A DNA stretch of 7,972 bases from Acidobacteriaceae bacterium (GTDB taxonomy: Bacteria > Acidobacteriota > Terriglobia > Terriglobales > Acidobacteriaceae), in NCBI GenBank assembly GCA_003167305.1, contig PMTP01000072.1, positions 6,784 to 14,755 of the forward strand. Direction: 5' to 3'. The position numbers were made by a program, and so were the translations under genes. Below are positions 1 through 5,850 of the stretch, one piece after another; position 1 is the first letter of the stretch; the number at the start of each line of letters is the position of its first letter. The notes under the pieces were generated by a model. It did not search any database, was not told the origin of the DNA, and worked only from the letters and a program-made list of their open reading frames with translations.

Positions 1-344
1 GGCGCCAAAATGATCTGGACAATGGTGACAAAAAGAAAATTCGCCAGCACTTTGGCCAGATAAAGCTCCGCGCCGGGAGCCGGAACCATGCGCTGCGCAT
101 CCATCACCTGATGGCGGATCTCGCGCGCCCAGGCCTGGTTGAGCGCGCTGACCGAGGCGAACATGGTGGCCACGCAGAGCACGCCGCCGGCGATCTGCTG
201 CGAGAAGGCCCCGCGCGGGTCGAATGCGATGGAGAAGAGCACGACGACCAGCCCTGAGAAAAACAGCATGGAGACGAGCGCGTCCAGAGAGCGCCACTCG
301 ATGCGCAGGTCCTTGGCGAGATGGGTCCAGAGGGCGCGTGTCAT
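1..344 (-). CDS. ccmB: Heme exporter protein B, CcmB (partial, C-terminal part beyond window)
   Basis: CcmB is the membrane subunit that works with the ATPase CcmA (and CcmC/CcmD) in system I cytochrome c maturation, delivering or releasing heme for CcmE in the inner membrane. I read 114 codons from an ATG at 344 down to the left edge; the rest is outside the window. The N-terminus has the family's cytoplasmic KDLRIEWR stretch (residues 11-18), a first membrane helix at about 22-41 ending in FDP, a second at about 47-70, and the start of a third near 95. The start is firm: a GGAGGA ribosome binding site lies at 351-356, 6 nt upstream, and the ATG overlaps the TGA stop of the upstream ybaK gene in an ATGA, which implies translational coupling. 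Identification is from family motifs; only the missing C-terminus limits it. Confidence 0.9.
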   Translation of the reverse strand, partial: MTRALWTHLAKDLRIEWRSLDALVSMLFFSGLVVVLFSIAFDPRGAFSQQIAGGVLCVATMFASVSALNQAWAREIRHQVMDAQRMVPAPGAELYLAKVLANFLFVTIVQIILA

Positions 345-922
345 GGGCAGTCCTCCGGAGTTGAATTGTTGGGTTCGTTGTTTCCCACCCTTTCGCCGAG
401 TGCGCGAATGGATGGGGCACCCAGATTTCGGTTTGAGATGGAACCCAAAGGCAGGTCTTTGGTCAGGTTGGCGGTCTGGGCTGATGCGGCTCTCAGATAG
501 TCGCCGGGCGCGAGGATCAACTGAGTTCCGCGCGCGCCGGCGGAGACGCTGATCTGGTCGAAGAGAATCGCTGTTTCATCAACGAAGACAGGATAGGCTT
601 TTTTTGCGCCGAAGACGGTGACGCCGCCGCGGATGTAGCCGGTCAGCGGCTGCACCTCCTTGAGGGGAACCATCTCGGCCTTGCGCAGGCCGGCGGCGCG
701 GGCCAGCTTCTTGAAGTCCAGCTCGGCGTCGCCGGGGATGACGGCGAAGACGTAGGAGTTAGGTCCGCCAGTAGTGAGGAGCGTTTTGAAGACCTGCTCG
801 GGCGGCATTCCGATCTTCCGGGCGACGGTGAGGGCCGACAGGTCGTCGGGATCGACCTCGTACTCCTGGAGCGCGAAGGGAATGTTTAGAGATTCAAGGA
901 GGCGCGCGCCGTTGGTCTTCAT
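341..922 (-). CDS. ybaK: YbaK-type Cys-tRNA(Pro)/aminoacyl-tRNA deacylase
   Basis: YbaK proteins are cytosolic trans-editing enzymes that hydrolyse Cys-tRNA(Pro), mischarged by prolyl-tRNA synthetase. The 193-residue product aligns from memory over its first roughly 158 residues with E. coli/Haemophilus YbaK: the KTLL motif carries Lys46 (the residue known to be essential in the family), followed by AVIPGDAELDFKKLA (about 61-75), TGYIRGGVTVFGAKK (about 94-108) and a SAGARG segment near 127-132. The last roughly 35 residues form an Asn/Pro-containing tail not found in the usual 155-160 residue proteins. The start ATG overlaps the ccmA stop (ATGA), with an AAGGGAG site at 932-938, 9 nt upstream; the stop overlaps the ccmB start in the same way. 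The gene is thus embedded in the heme-exporter operon. Deacylase family membership is firm; exact tRNA specificity (YbaK rather than ProX-like) is inferred. Confidence 0.88.
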   Translation of the reverse strand: MKTNGARLLESLNIPFALQEYEVDPDDLSALTVARKIGMPPEQVFKTLLTTGGPNSYVFAVIPGDAELDFKKLARAAGLRKAEMVPLKEVQPLTGYIRGGVTVFGAKKAYPVFVDETAILFDQISVSAGARGTQLILAPGDYLRAASAQTANLTKDLPLGSISNRNLGAPSIRALGERVGNNEPNNSTPEDCP

Positions 923-1629
923 CGGGTTGGTCTCCCTTCTTCAAGGGATGCGACTCGTCCAGCGTGAAGGGTTAGCACAAAATCAGCAATCGGCGCGGCC
1001 AGTTCGCGCTGATGGGTCGTCAAAACAATCGTCCGGCTGCCATGGCGGAAGTGAGCCAGCAGCTCGACCATCTGGCGGGCGGAGCTTACGTCCATGTTGG
1101 AGAATGGCTCGTCAAGTAAAAGCAATTCCGGCGCAGAGAGCAGCACGCGGGCCAGCGAGGTACGCTGCCTCATTCCCTGCGAATACTGGCTCAGGGTGCG
1201 GGTGAGTTCGGGGTCGAGGCCGACCTGGCGCAGGGCTTCGGCGGGCGCGAGACAGGCGCGGCCCCCTCGTTGCCGATCCGGATAAAGGCTGGCGAAGTAG
1301 CTGAGATTCTCCTCGGCGGTCAGCTCGTCGTAGAGCATCGGTGCGTGGCTCATGTAGCCGATGCGCTCGCGGGCCTCATGCGGTTCGTCTTCGCCGAAGA
1401 CCGTGACTTTTCCGAAGCTGGGGCGCAAGAGGCCGGCCAGAATGCGCAGCAAGGTGGATTTGCCCGCGCCGTTTTCGCCGAGCAGAACGTAGCAGCGCCC
1501 CGGCGCGAACTCCACCGAGACCTGCCGCAGCGCGGCGAAGGAGCCGAAGAGCTTGGAGACGTTGTCGAGGCGGGCGCAGACCGGGAAAGCTGCGACGGCG
1601 TCGGAAGTCGTGGATGGGCTAGCTTGCAT
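919..1629 (-). CDS. ccmA: Heme exporter ATP-binding protein CcmA
   Basis: This is the ABC ATPase of the cytochrome c maturation heme exporter, which uses ATP on the cytoplasmic face to release holo-CcmE from CcmC with the membrane subunit CcmB. The 236-residue product has a complete nucleotide-binding domain: Walker A GENGAGKST at 51-59, an ABC signature in the unusual form YSQGMRQR at 149-156 (Gln for the Gly of LSGGQ, as in CcmA-like exporters), Walker B LLLLDEP at 169-175 and the H-loop His206. An N-terminal extension of about 17 residues precedes the core. No Shine-Dalgarno is visible before the ATG at 1629 and no alternative in-frame start exists in the first 24 codons, so initiation may depend on ribosomes ending the preceding gene 13 nt upstream. 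The CcmA assignment rests on the adjacent ccmB and nearby ccmE; from sequence alone it could be another small ABC exporter ATPase. Confidence 0.9.
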   Translation of the reverse strand: MQASPSTTSDAVAAFPVCARLDNVSKLFGSFAALRQVSVEFAPGRCYVLLGENGAGKSTLLRILAGLLRPSFGKVTVFGEDEPHEARERIGYMSHAPMLYDELTAEENLSYFASLYPDRQRGGRACLAPAEALRQVGLDPELTRTLSQYSQGMRQRTSLARVLLSAPELLLLDEPFSNMDVSSARQMVELLAHFRHGSRTIVLTTHQRELAAPIADFVLTLHAGRVASLEEGRPTR

Positions 1630-1642
1630 TGTCGATGGTCGG

Positions 1643-2041
1643 CTACGGAGTGGACTTCTTTTGGTTGCGATTCAGGTAGAGAGCGAGTGGAAATATGGCC
1701 ACTAATAATGCATAAAATGGGATGAATAAATACACATCCTCAAAATTTAACCATGTCATTTTCCAGTGCAGGCGGTTATGGGCGAAGATCAGAAAGAAAG
1801 TAATGAATAACAAAATGATGAGGCTTACTTTCAAGACAAGAAGTATTTTACGATGTCCACCTCGCTTCAATTCAACAAAGCCGACCCAACCTATCGATAA
1901 AGCAATGATCAAAATCACATCCAAAATGAAACGATGAGTTCCGTATTGTTCAGCCTTTCCAATCCAAGGATCCAACATGAACATAGCGAAGAATAAGGCT
2001 GAAAAATAGAGAATGGGTTTTAAGAACTGTTTCCAATTCAT
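1643..2041 (-). CDS. Hypothetical four-helix membrane protein, low GC
   Basis: I do not recognise this family. The 132-residue product is very hydrophobic, with four predicted membrane helices at about 9-26, 38-56, 66-87 and 103-123, short charged loops (ELKRGGHRK at 57-65; HNRLHWK at 88-94) and a basic C-terminus ending NRNQKKSTP. I chose the ATG at 2041 over the TTG one codon upstream because an AAAGGAG site sits 5 nt before the ATG, too close to serve the TTG. The gene lies 23 nt after ccmE and 13 nt before ccmA, so it should be cotranscribed with them. Its base composition is unlike its neighbours: by hand count about 38 % GC over 1681-1980, against visibly more than 60 % on both sides. 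That points to recent acquisition, or to a lineage-specific gene inserted in the ccm operon. A role in heme handling is possible from position only; there are no heme-handling signature motifs such as the WxWD of CcmC/CcmF. Confidence 0.7.
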   Translation of the reverse strand: MNWKQFLKPILYFSALFFAMFMLDPWIGKAEQYGTHRFILDVILIIALSIGWVGFVELKRGGHRKILLVLKVSLIILLFITFFLIFAHNRLHWKMTWLNFEDVYLFIPFYALLVAIFPLALYLNRNQKKSTP

Positions 2042-2046
2042 CAAGT

Positions 2047-2053
2047 CTCCTTT
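2047..2053 (-). promoter_or_regulatory. Ribosome binding site deciding the start of the four-helix membrane gene
   Basis: AAAGGAG on the minus strand lies 5 nt upstream of the ATG at 2041, and only 2 nt from the alternative TTG at 2044, so it favours the ATG. Confidence 0.65.
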
Positions 2054-2064
2054 CAGGCGCAGAC

Positions 2065-2586
2065 CTAGCTAGCCGGTTTGGACGGTGGAACTACGGCAGC
2101 GCGCGGGTTTGTATTTGGCGCGGCGGCCGGCTGCGCGGGCGCGGTTCCAGGTTGAGCGCCGGGCTGGGCCGGCGCATACTTGCTGGCGCACTTGGCTTGC
2201 AGCACCGTCGCGTGGAATTGGCCGTCGCGGCCATAGGTGCCTTCGGCCAGCGCCTGGGCGTCGTCCTTGAAGGTGTCGGGCGGCGGCTCGGAGCCTTTGT
2301 AGACGACGGTGAGCAGGCGTCCGCCGGCGGCATTGGGCGAGTGGCTCTCGAACTCATTCATAACAAAGGTGACGTGGGGGCCGTTGTGCTCGATGGAGCC
2401 GGGCTGCACGAAGCCTTCGACGCGCAACTGGCTGTGGTAGGCCTTGTCGCCCATCCCGGTCAGCTCGCCGATGGTGACGTAGTAGCTCTTGTTTGCGCCG
2501 TAGCCGGAGTATGCCAGCCAGGCGATGGTGCCGACGATCACGGCAACCGCGATTCCGATGCGAAGAGTGTTGGGGGAAGTTTTCAT
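2065..2586 (-). CDS. ccmE: Cytochrome c maturation heme chaperone CcmE, Cys (CxxxY) variant
   Basis: CcmE is a periplasmic, membrane-anchored heme chaperone that binds heme covalently and passes it to apocytochrome c. The 173-residue product has one N-terminal membrane anchor (about 8-27), then the OB-fold beta-barrel (about 35-130) with a GELTGMG turn, a VEGFVQPGSI strand and a TYGRDGQFHATVLQAK segment. At the position where E. coli has the heme-binding His of the HxxxY motif, this protein has Cys133 in CASKY (Cys133, Tyr137). Cys-type CcmE is known from Desulfovibrio and archaea and has been called system I*. The C-terminus from about 138 to 173 is a Pro/Ala/Gln-rich, probably disordered tail. 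The start ATG has an AGGGGGAG site immediately upstream. The gene leads the ccm block; its separation from pgi by 56 nt may include a promoter. Confidence 0.93.
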   Translation of the reverse strand: MKTSPNTLRIGIAVAVIVGTIAWLAYSGYGANKSYYVTIGELTGMGDKAYHSQLRVEGFVQPGSIEHNGPHVTFVMNEFESHSPNAAGGRLLTVVYKGSEPPPDTFKDDAQALAEGTYGRDGQFHATVLQAKCASKYAPAQPGAQPGTAPAQPAAAPNTNPRAAVVPPSKPAS

Positions 2587-2598
2587 CGTCTCCCCCTA

Positions 2599-2627
2599 AC
2601 GATACGAGCGTTGCCCGGCAAGGTCAA
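2599..2627 (-). promoter_or_regulatory. Candidate sigma70-type promoter for the ccm block
   Basis: In the pgi-ccmE gap the minus strand shows TTGACC (2622-2627, 5 of 6 to consensus), a 17-nt spacer and TATCGT (2599-2604, 4 of 6). The spacing is ideal. A transcript would begin near 2591-2593, inside the ccmE ribosome binding site, so the message would have almost no leader. That weakens the call; it may be chance. Confidence 0.3.
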
Positions 2628-2642
2628 ACCTCCGGCCAGCCC

Positions 2643-4406
2643 TTACCACAACGCCTCATCCATCGCCGCGGCCAGCATCTCCAGCCCGGCCGCCAGATCG
2701 ACCCCCAGGTGAACCCGCACCGCCCGCCGTCCGCGCGACTCCAGCACCGCCAAATCCCCGGCCGCCTGGGCGTCGATCACCACGCCAAAGGTCAGCTTCT
2801 GCCCCGAAATCTCCACATCCACGGAATGGTCGGCGGTGATTTGCAGGAAGACGCCTGTATTGGGACCGCCCTTGTAATCCTGCCCGGTGGAGTGCAGGAA
2901 GCGCGGGCCGAAGCCCAGGCACGTGGCCACATGCTTTTTGTCGCGCACCTTGTGCCGCAGGCGCTGGATCGCCGCCTCGTTCTCGGCGAACATGGGCAGG
3001 TAGGCCAGCGCGGCAAAGTAGTCGCCCTCGTGAATCTGACTGAGATGCGCGCGCAGATAGCCGGCCAGGGTTCCAGCGGGCGCGGCGGCTTTCAGCGTGG
3101 CGGCATAGGCTTCAGTGGCGAAGAGCTTGAATCCCTCGCCCTCGAGCGCCGGCATGCGCGCAGGCAGCTTGCCGGTCTCCTCGTAAGCTGCTGTCAGCGT
3201 CTTCGTCTCGATCTTGGCCGACTCCACGTCCGGCTGATTGAAGGGGTTGATGCCCATCACCGAGCCAGCCACCGAGGTCGCCACCTCCCAGGTAAAGAAC
3301 TGCCCGAAGATCTCATAGAGGTCCGCAATCTCGATGGTCACCACCGGATGGCCGGCGGCTTCAATCGCCTTGACCTTGGCGTCCTGACTGCTGTCGGCCG
3401 TCCCCGCATAGCGAATGTAGGCGAAGATGCGGTCCTTGCCATAAATCTCCGGCGCGGCAATCGCCTCGCGGTCCACCGGCGTAATGCCCTTGCCCAGCTT
3501 GCCGGTCGATTCTGCCACCAGTTGCTCCATCCATGCGCCCAGGTCGGCAATCTCCGGCGAGGTGAAGATGGTCAGCTTGTCCCGTCCGGCGTTGGCCGCC
3601 GTGCCCAGCAATAGCCCCAATTGCACCGCGGGATTTTCCGCCGGCTCCAGCTTGGCCGAAGCCACTGCCTTGGCCGCCTCCGCCAGCAGCTTCTCCGTGT
3701 TCAGGCCGGCCAGCGTCGCCGCCACCACGCCGAAGGGCGAGAGCGCCGAGAAGCGCCCGCCAATCGCCGGGTCGCCGTAGAAGATGTAGCGGAAGCCGTC
3801 GTCCTTGGCCACCTGCTCCATCTTCGAGCCGGGATCGGTAATGGCGATGAAATGGCTGCCCGCCTCTTGAGCACCCACGGCGTTCTTCATCTCGTTGAAG
3901 AAAAACTGCTTGAGAACATTCGGCTCCAGCGTTGAGCCGGATTTGCTGGCCACCACCACCAGCGTATCGGCCAGGTTGACCTCGTTTCGCGCGGTCCACA
4001 CCTGCTCCGGATCGGTGGAATCGACGATGCGCAGCTCCGGAAAACCCGGTCGACACCCCAGCGACGAAGACCTGTCGCCGGGGACCCCGTCCCGCTGGCC
4101 AAAGGTGAGCGACAGAACCTCCGGGCAGAGGCTCGATCCACCCATGCCCAGTAGCAAAATCGTCTCGAAGTCGGCGGTCTCGATCTCCGCGCCCAGCTCG
4201 GCATAGGTGGCCAGATCCTGCTGCTGGCGCTCGACAATGTCGATCCAGCCCAGCCATTTCTCCTCGCCGTCCTTGGTCCAAAGGCTTGCGTCTTTCTGCC
4301 AGAAGCGGACAACTTTGTGGTTGGCGCTCCAGTCGGCGGCGGCCACTTCCACGGCGTCGCGAAGTTCGGGAGGTAATGCGAATCGGAAGCTCATATCGTT
4401 ATTCAT
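2643..4406 (-). CDS. pgi: Glucose-6-phosphate isomerase, tal-pgi type, with in-frame palindrome insertion
   Basis: Interconverts glucose-6-phosphate and fructose-6-phosphate in the cytosol. The 587-residue product is a two-SIS-domain phosphoglucose isomerase: LLGMGGSSLCPEV (85-97), DSTDP (129-133), SKSGSTLEP (154-162), GGRFSALSPFG (216-226, classic PGI signature 1), NPFNQPDVESAK (387-398) and HSTGQDYKGGPNTG (505-518). The N-terminus (WQKDASLW, then WLGWIDI) and the HSTGQ/KGGPNTG segment resemble the PGI half of bifunctional transaldolase-PGI proteins, but no transaldolase is present here and the upstream gene is fcl. Residues 106-119 (DGVPGDRSSSLGCR) interrupt what should be a continuous FGQRPGFPEL stretch and are encoded by a palindromic DNA insertion. 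The start at 4406 has no good ribosome binding site; Met5 at 4394 is an alternative, also without one. Its product, fructose-6-phosphate, is the substrate of the ManA encoded upstream. Confidence 0.93.
   Translation of the reverse strand: MNNDMSFRFALPPELRDAVEVAAADWSANHKVVRFWQKDASLWTKDGEEKWLGWIDIVERQQQDLATYAELGAEIETADFETILLLGMGGSSLCPEVLSLTFGQRDGVPGDRSSSLGCRPGFPELRIVDSTDPEQVWTARNEVNLADTLVVVASKSGSTLEPNVLKQFFFNEMKNAVGAQEAGSHFIAITDPGSKMEQVAKDDGFRYIFYGDPAIGGRFSALSPFGVVAATLAGLNTEKLLAEAAKAVASAKLEPAENPAVQLGLLLGTAANAGRDKLTIFTSPEIADLGAWMEQLVAESTGKLGKGITPVDREAIAAPEIYGKDRIFAYIRYAGTADSSQDAKVKAIEAAGHPVVTIEIADLYEIFGQFFTWEVATSVAGSVMGINPFNQPDVESAKIETKTLTAAYEETGKLPARMPALEGEGFKLFATEAYAATLKAAAPAGTLAGYLRAHLSQIHEGDYFAALAYLPMFAENEAAIQRLRHKVRDKKHVATCLGFGPRFLHSTGQDYKGGPNTGVFLQITADHSVDVEISGQKLTFGVVIDAQAAGDLAVLESRGRRAVRVHLGVDLAAGLEMLAAAMDEALW
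4050..4091. repeat. REP-like palindromic insertion inside pgi
   Basis: A segment of about 42 nt within pgi contains a hairpin with 10-base arms (4056-4065 and 4074-4083) and an 8-base loop (4066-4073). On the coding strand all ten positions pair, one of them as G-T. A second short palindrome, CGGGGACCCCG, lies at 4079-4089. The 14 codons it adds sit between residues that otherwise join as FGQR-PGFPEL, the expected family sequence, which is why I call it an insertion. Exact borders are ambiguous by a few bases. I see no second copy in this window; whether it is dispersed in the genome cannot be judged here. Confidence 0.6.
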
Positions 4407-4466
4407 TGTGCATCAAAAAGCCGGGTTCTGAAACGGATAGCCATCACGGCACAGCATTTTAAGACG

Positions 4467-4489
4467 AAAAAACTGGAAAAACCAGCCTA
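4467..4489 (-). terminator. Possible weak intrinsic terminator after fcl
   Basis: On the minus strand, directly at the fcl stop codon, CTGG-TTTTT-CCAG (4473-4485) forms a 4-bp G/C-containing core that can extend to about 7 pairs with two G-U pairs, followed at once by six T (4472-4467). The stem is short and part of it overlaps the stop codon, so termination would be partial at best. Confidence 0.4.
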
Positions 4490-5467
4490 CACGGCCGCCG
4501 CCAGATTGCGATCCAAAATAGGCTTGGCGGCTTCAAACGACAGCCGGATTCCGGTCTCCAGATCGATCTTGGGCTTCCAGCCGAGCGCGCGCAGGCGGCT
4601 GGAATCCATCAGCTTGCGCGGCGTGCCGTCGGGCTTGGAGGCATCGAAGACCAGCTTGCCTTCAAAGCCGAGTACGCGGCAGACTGTCTCCGCCAGCTCG
4701 CGGATGGTCACGTCGCTGCCGTAACCGACGTTGATCAGCGGCGGATGATCCTCGCTGAGCAGTGTTCCATAGCTCTGGTCGTCGAGGGTCATCAGGTAAA
4801 CGCAGGCGTCGGCGAAGTCGTCGCTGTACATAAACTCGCGCAGCGGCTTTCCAGATCCCCATACCACCACTTCGCTGCGCCCTGCGCAGCGGGCCTCATA
4901 GACCTTGCGGATCAGCGCCGGCAGCACATGAGAGGTTTCCAGGTTGTAGTTGTCGCCGGGTCCGTACATATTGGTGGGCATCGCGGCCAGATAGCGCGTT
5001 CCGTATTGCCGGTTGTAGGACCAGCACATTTCGATGCCGGCGATCTTTGCCAGCGCATAGGCGCGGTTGGTGGGCTCCAGCGGCCCGGTCAGCAGATACT
5101 CCTCGCGGATGGGCTGCGGGCAGTCGCGGGGATAGATGCAACTGGAGCCGAGAAAAAGGAGCCGCTTCACGCCGTTGCGCCAAGCGGCGTCGATCACGTT
5201 GGTCTGAATCTGCAGGTTGTCGCGGATGAAATCGGCCGGATAGGTATTGTTGGCCTGGATGCCGCCCACCTTGGCCGCTGCCAGGATGACATAATCGGGG
5301 CTCTCGGCGGCAAAGAAGGCGTCGGTGTCCGCGGCATTTTGCAGATTCAGTTCGGCGATGGAGCGGAAGACGAAATTGCTGAAACCGTGACGCTCCAGGC
5401 TGCGCACCAGCGCGGAGCCGGCCAAGCCGAGGTGTCCGGCGACGTAGATTTTGCCGTCCTTTTTCAT
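4487..5467 (-). CDS. fcl: GDP-L-fucose synthase (GDP-4-keto-6-deoxymannose epimerase/reductase)
   Basis: Converts the Gmd product GDP-4-keto-6-deoxy-D-mannose to GDP-L-fucose by 3,5-epimerisation and NADPH-dependent reduction in the cytosol. The 326-residue product matches the family length (321 in E. coli) and is an extended short-chain dehydrogenase: dinucleotide motif GHLGLAG (11-17), AAAKVGGI (63-70), NNTYPADFI (73-81), SSCIYP (108-113), catalytic Ser108, Tyr137 and Lys141, acid/base candidates Cys110 and His180, then [12 protein letters not shown] and [12 protein letters not shown]. The usual GHRGMVG motif has Leu for Arg here. I start it at the ATG at 5467 because AGGAG lies 5 nt upstream and the family N-terminus begins there; the frame is open upstream to a TTG at 5518, but those 17 codons run through palindromic spacer DNA. 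It is paired with gmd upstream, the usual order, but separated by a small membrane gene and a repeat-rich spacer. Confidence 0.95.
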   Translation of the reverse strand: MKKDGKIYVAGHLGLAGSALVRSLERHGFSNFVFRSIAELNLQNAADTDAFFAAESPDYVILAAAKVGGIQANNTYPADFIRDNLQIQTNVIDAAWRNGVKRLLFLGSSCIYPRDCPQPIREEYLLTGPLEPTNRAYALAKIAGIEMCWSYNRQYGTRYLAAMPTNMYGPGDNYNLETSHVLPALIRKVYEARCAGRSEVVVWGSGKPLREFMYSDDFADACVYLMTLDDQSYGTLLSEDHPPLINVGYGSDVTIRELAETVCRVLGFEGKLVFDASKPDGTPRKLMDSSRLRALGWKPKIDLETGIRLSFEAAKPILDRNLAAAV

Positions 5468-5472
5468 AAGTT

Positions 5473-5477
5473 CTCCT
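5473..5477 (-). promoter_or_regulatory. Ribosome binding site deciding the fcl start
   Basis: AGGAG on the minus strand, 5 nt before the ATG at 5467, selects the family-conserved start over the upstream TTG at 5518. Confidence 0.75.
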
Positions 5478-5497
5478 GATTTCAGAAAGAGAGGGTA

Positions 5498-5516
5498 AGG
5501 CCCGGGCCTAAAGGCC
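5498..5516. repeat. Overlapping short palindromes upstream of fcl
   Basis: A perfect 12-base palindrome AGGCCCGGGCCT (5498-5509) overlaps GGCCT-AA-AGGCC (5505-5516). They lie 18 bases from the longer inverted repeat at 5535-5554 and share its form of a G/C stem around a purine pair. They are probably part of the same REP-like patch; function unknown. Confidence 0.45.
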
Positions 5517-5534
5517 AAGCAAACTGGCTTTTTT

Positions 5535-5554
5535 CAGGGGGCTGAAGCCCCCTG
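5535..5554. repeat. Perfect 9-bp inverted repeat, REP-like hairpin
   Basis: CAGGGGGCT-GA-AGCCCCCTG is a perfect stem of 9 bp with a 2-base loop in the spacer between the small membrane gene and fcl. Six T precede it on the plus strand, so on the minus (transcribed) strand the hairpin is followed by A rather than T, which argues against an intrinsic terminator for the gmd transcript. It may act as an mRNA-stabilising or dispersed REP-type element. Confidence 0.6.
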
Positions 5555-5592
5555 CTCCCTCCGTACCCATTTACTAACAACAGTCCTCCAGG

Positions 5593-5799
5593 CTACACAT
5601 TTGTCTGCCTTACAAATTTCTGCGGATCGGACTTACCCTCAATAGCCCAAACCAACGCGACTACCCAGCCGAGAATCGTCCATGACAAAAAGAAGCTTAG
5701 GAGGTCGATCATTACAAAATTTGCACACTTTCGCTTGTGTGCAATAACCATTGGAATGATAAACAACAGAGCCCCAAAGATCATGAACATCATTTCCAT
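5593..5799 (-). CDS. Small membrane protein, superinfection-immunity (Imm_superinfect) family-like
   Basis: A 68-residue protein with two membrane helices (about 3-20 and 28-53). The layout fits the superinfection immunity protein family (PF14373, named after phage T4 Imm): a first helix ending in a Pro followed by a basic HKRK turn, then a second helix with the WTILGWVVALVWA pattern (40-52). Most chromosomal members have no tested function, so a phage-blocking role is only a possibility. I start it at the ATG at 5799 because GAGGT lies 9 nt upstream; the frame is open to a GTG at 5838. It sits 51 nt after gmd and ahead of fcl, in the same direction. GC is about 42 % over 5641-5820 by hand count, well below the flanking sugar genes, suggesting separate acquisition. 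Family call from pattern memory only. Confidence 0.68.
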   Translation of the reverse strand: MEMMFMIFGALLFIIPMVIAHKRKCANFVMIDLLSFFLSWTILGWVVALVWAIEGKSDPQKFVRQTNV

Positions 5800-5807
5800 C
5801 GGAACAC

Positions 5808-5812
5808 ACCTC
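5808..5812 (-). promoter_or_regulatory. Ribosome binding site deciding the start of the small membrane gene
   Basis: GAGGT on the minus strand lies 9 nt before the ATG at 5799 and inside the coding stretch that the upstream GTG (5838) would open, so it supports the shorter 68-residue form. Confidence 0.55.
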
Positions 5813-5850
5813 AAATAAAACCGGTTCAACCAGAACACAGCGGGCGATTC

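Noticed and set aside
774..1725. Plus-strand frames opposite ybaK and ccmA
   Set aside because: Low-complexity Arg/Gly/Ser-rich products lying opposite two conserved genes.
2493..3614. Long plus-strand reading frame (over 370 codons) opposite pgi
   Set aside because: It is the antisense shadow of a clearly conserved GC-rich gene; its product is Arg/His/Gly-rich with no family motif and no ribosome binding site of note.
3361..4281. Second minus-strand frame of about 306 codons within pgi
   Set aside because: Gly/Arg/Ala-rich out-of-frame translation of pgi; the PGI motifs are all in the other frame.
4456..4461. TAAAAT as a -10 box for pgi
   Set aside because: Good hexamer but no acceptable -35 at 16-18 nt spacing; the upstream T-runs belong to the terminator-like hairpin.
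4745..5479. Plus-strand reading frame opposite fcl
   Set aside because: Antisense shadow of fcl, with no recognisable domain.
5535..5554. Intrinsic terminator of the gmd transcript
   Set aside because: In the direction of transcription the hairpin is followed by A residues, not T; no plus-strand gene exists for which it would terminate.
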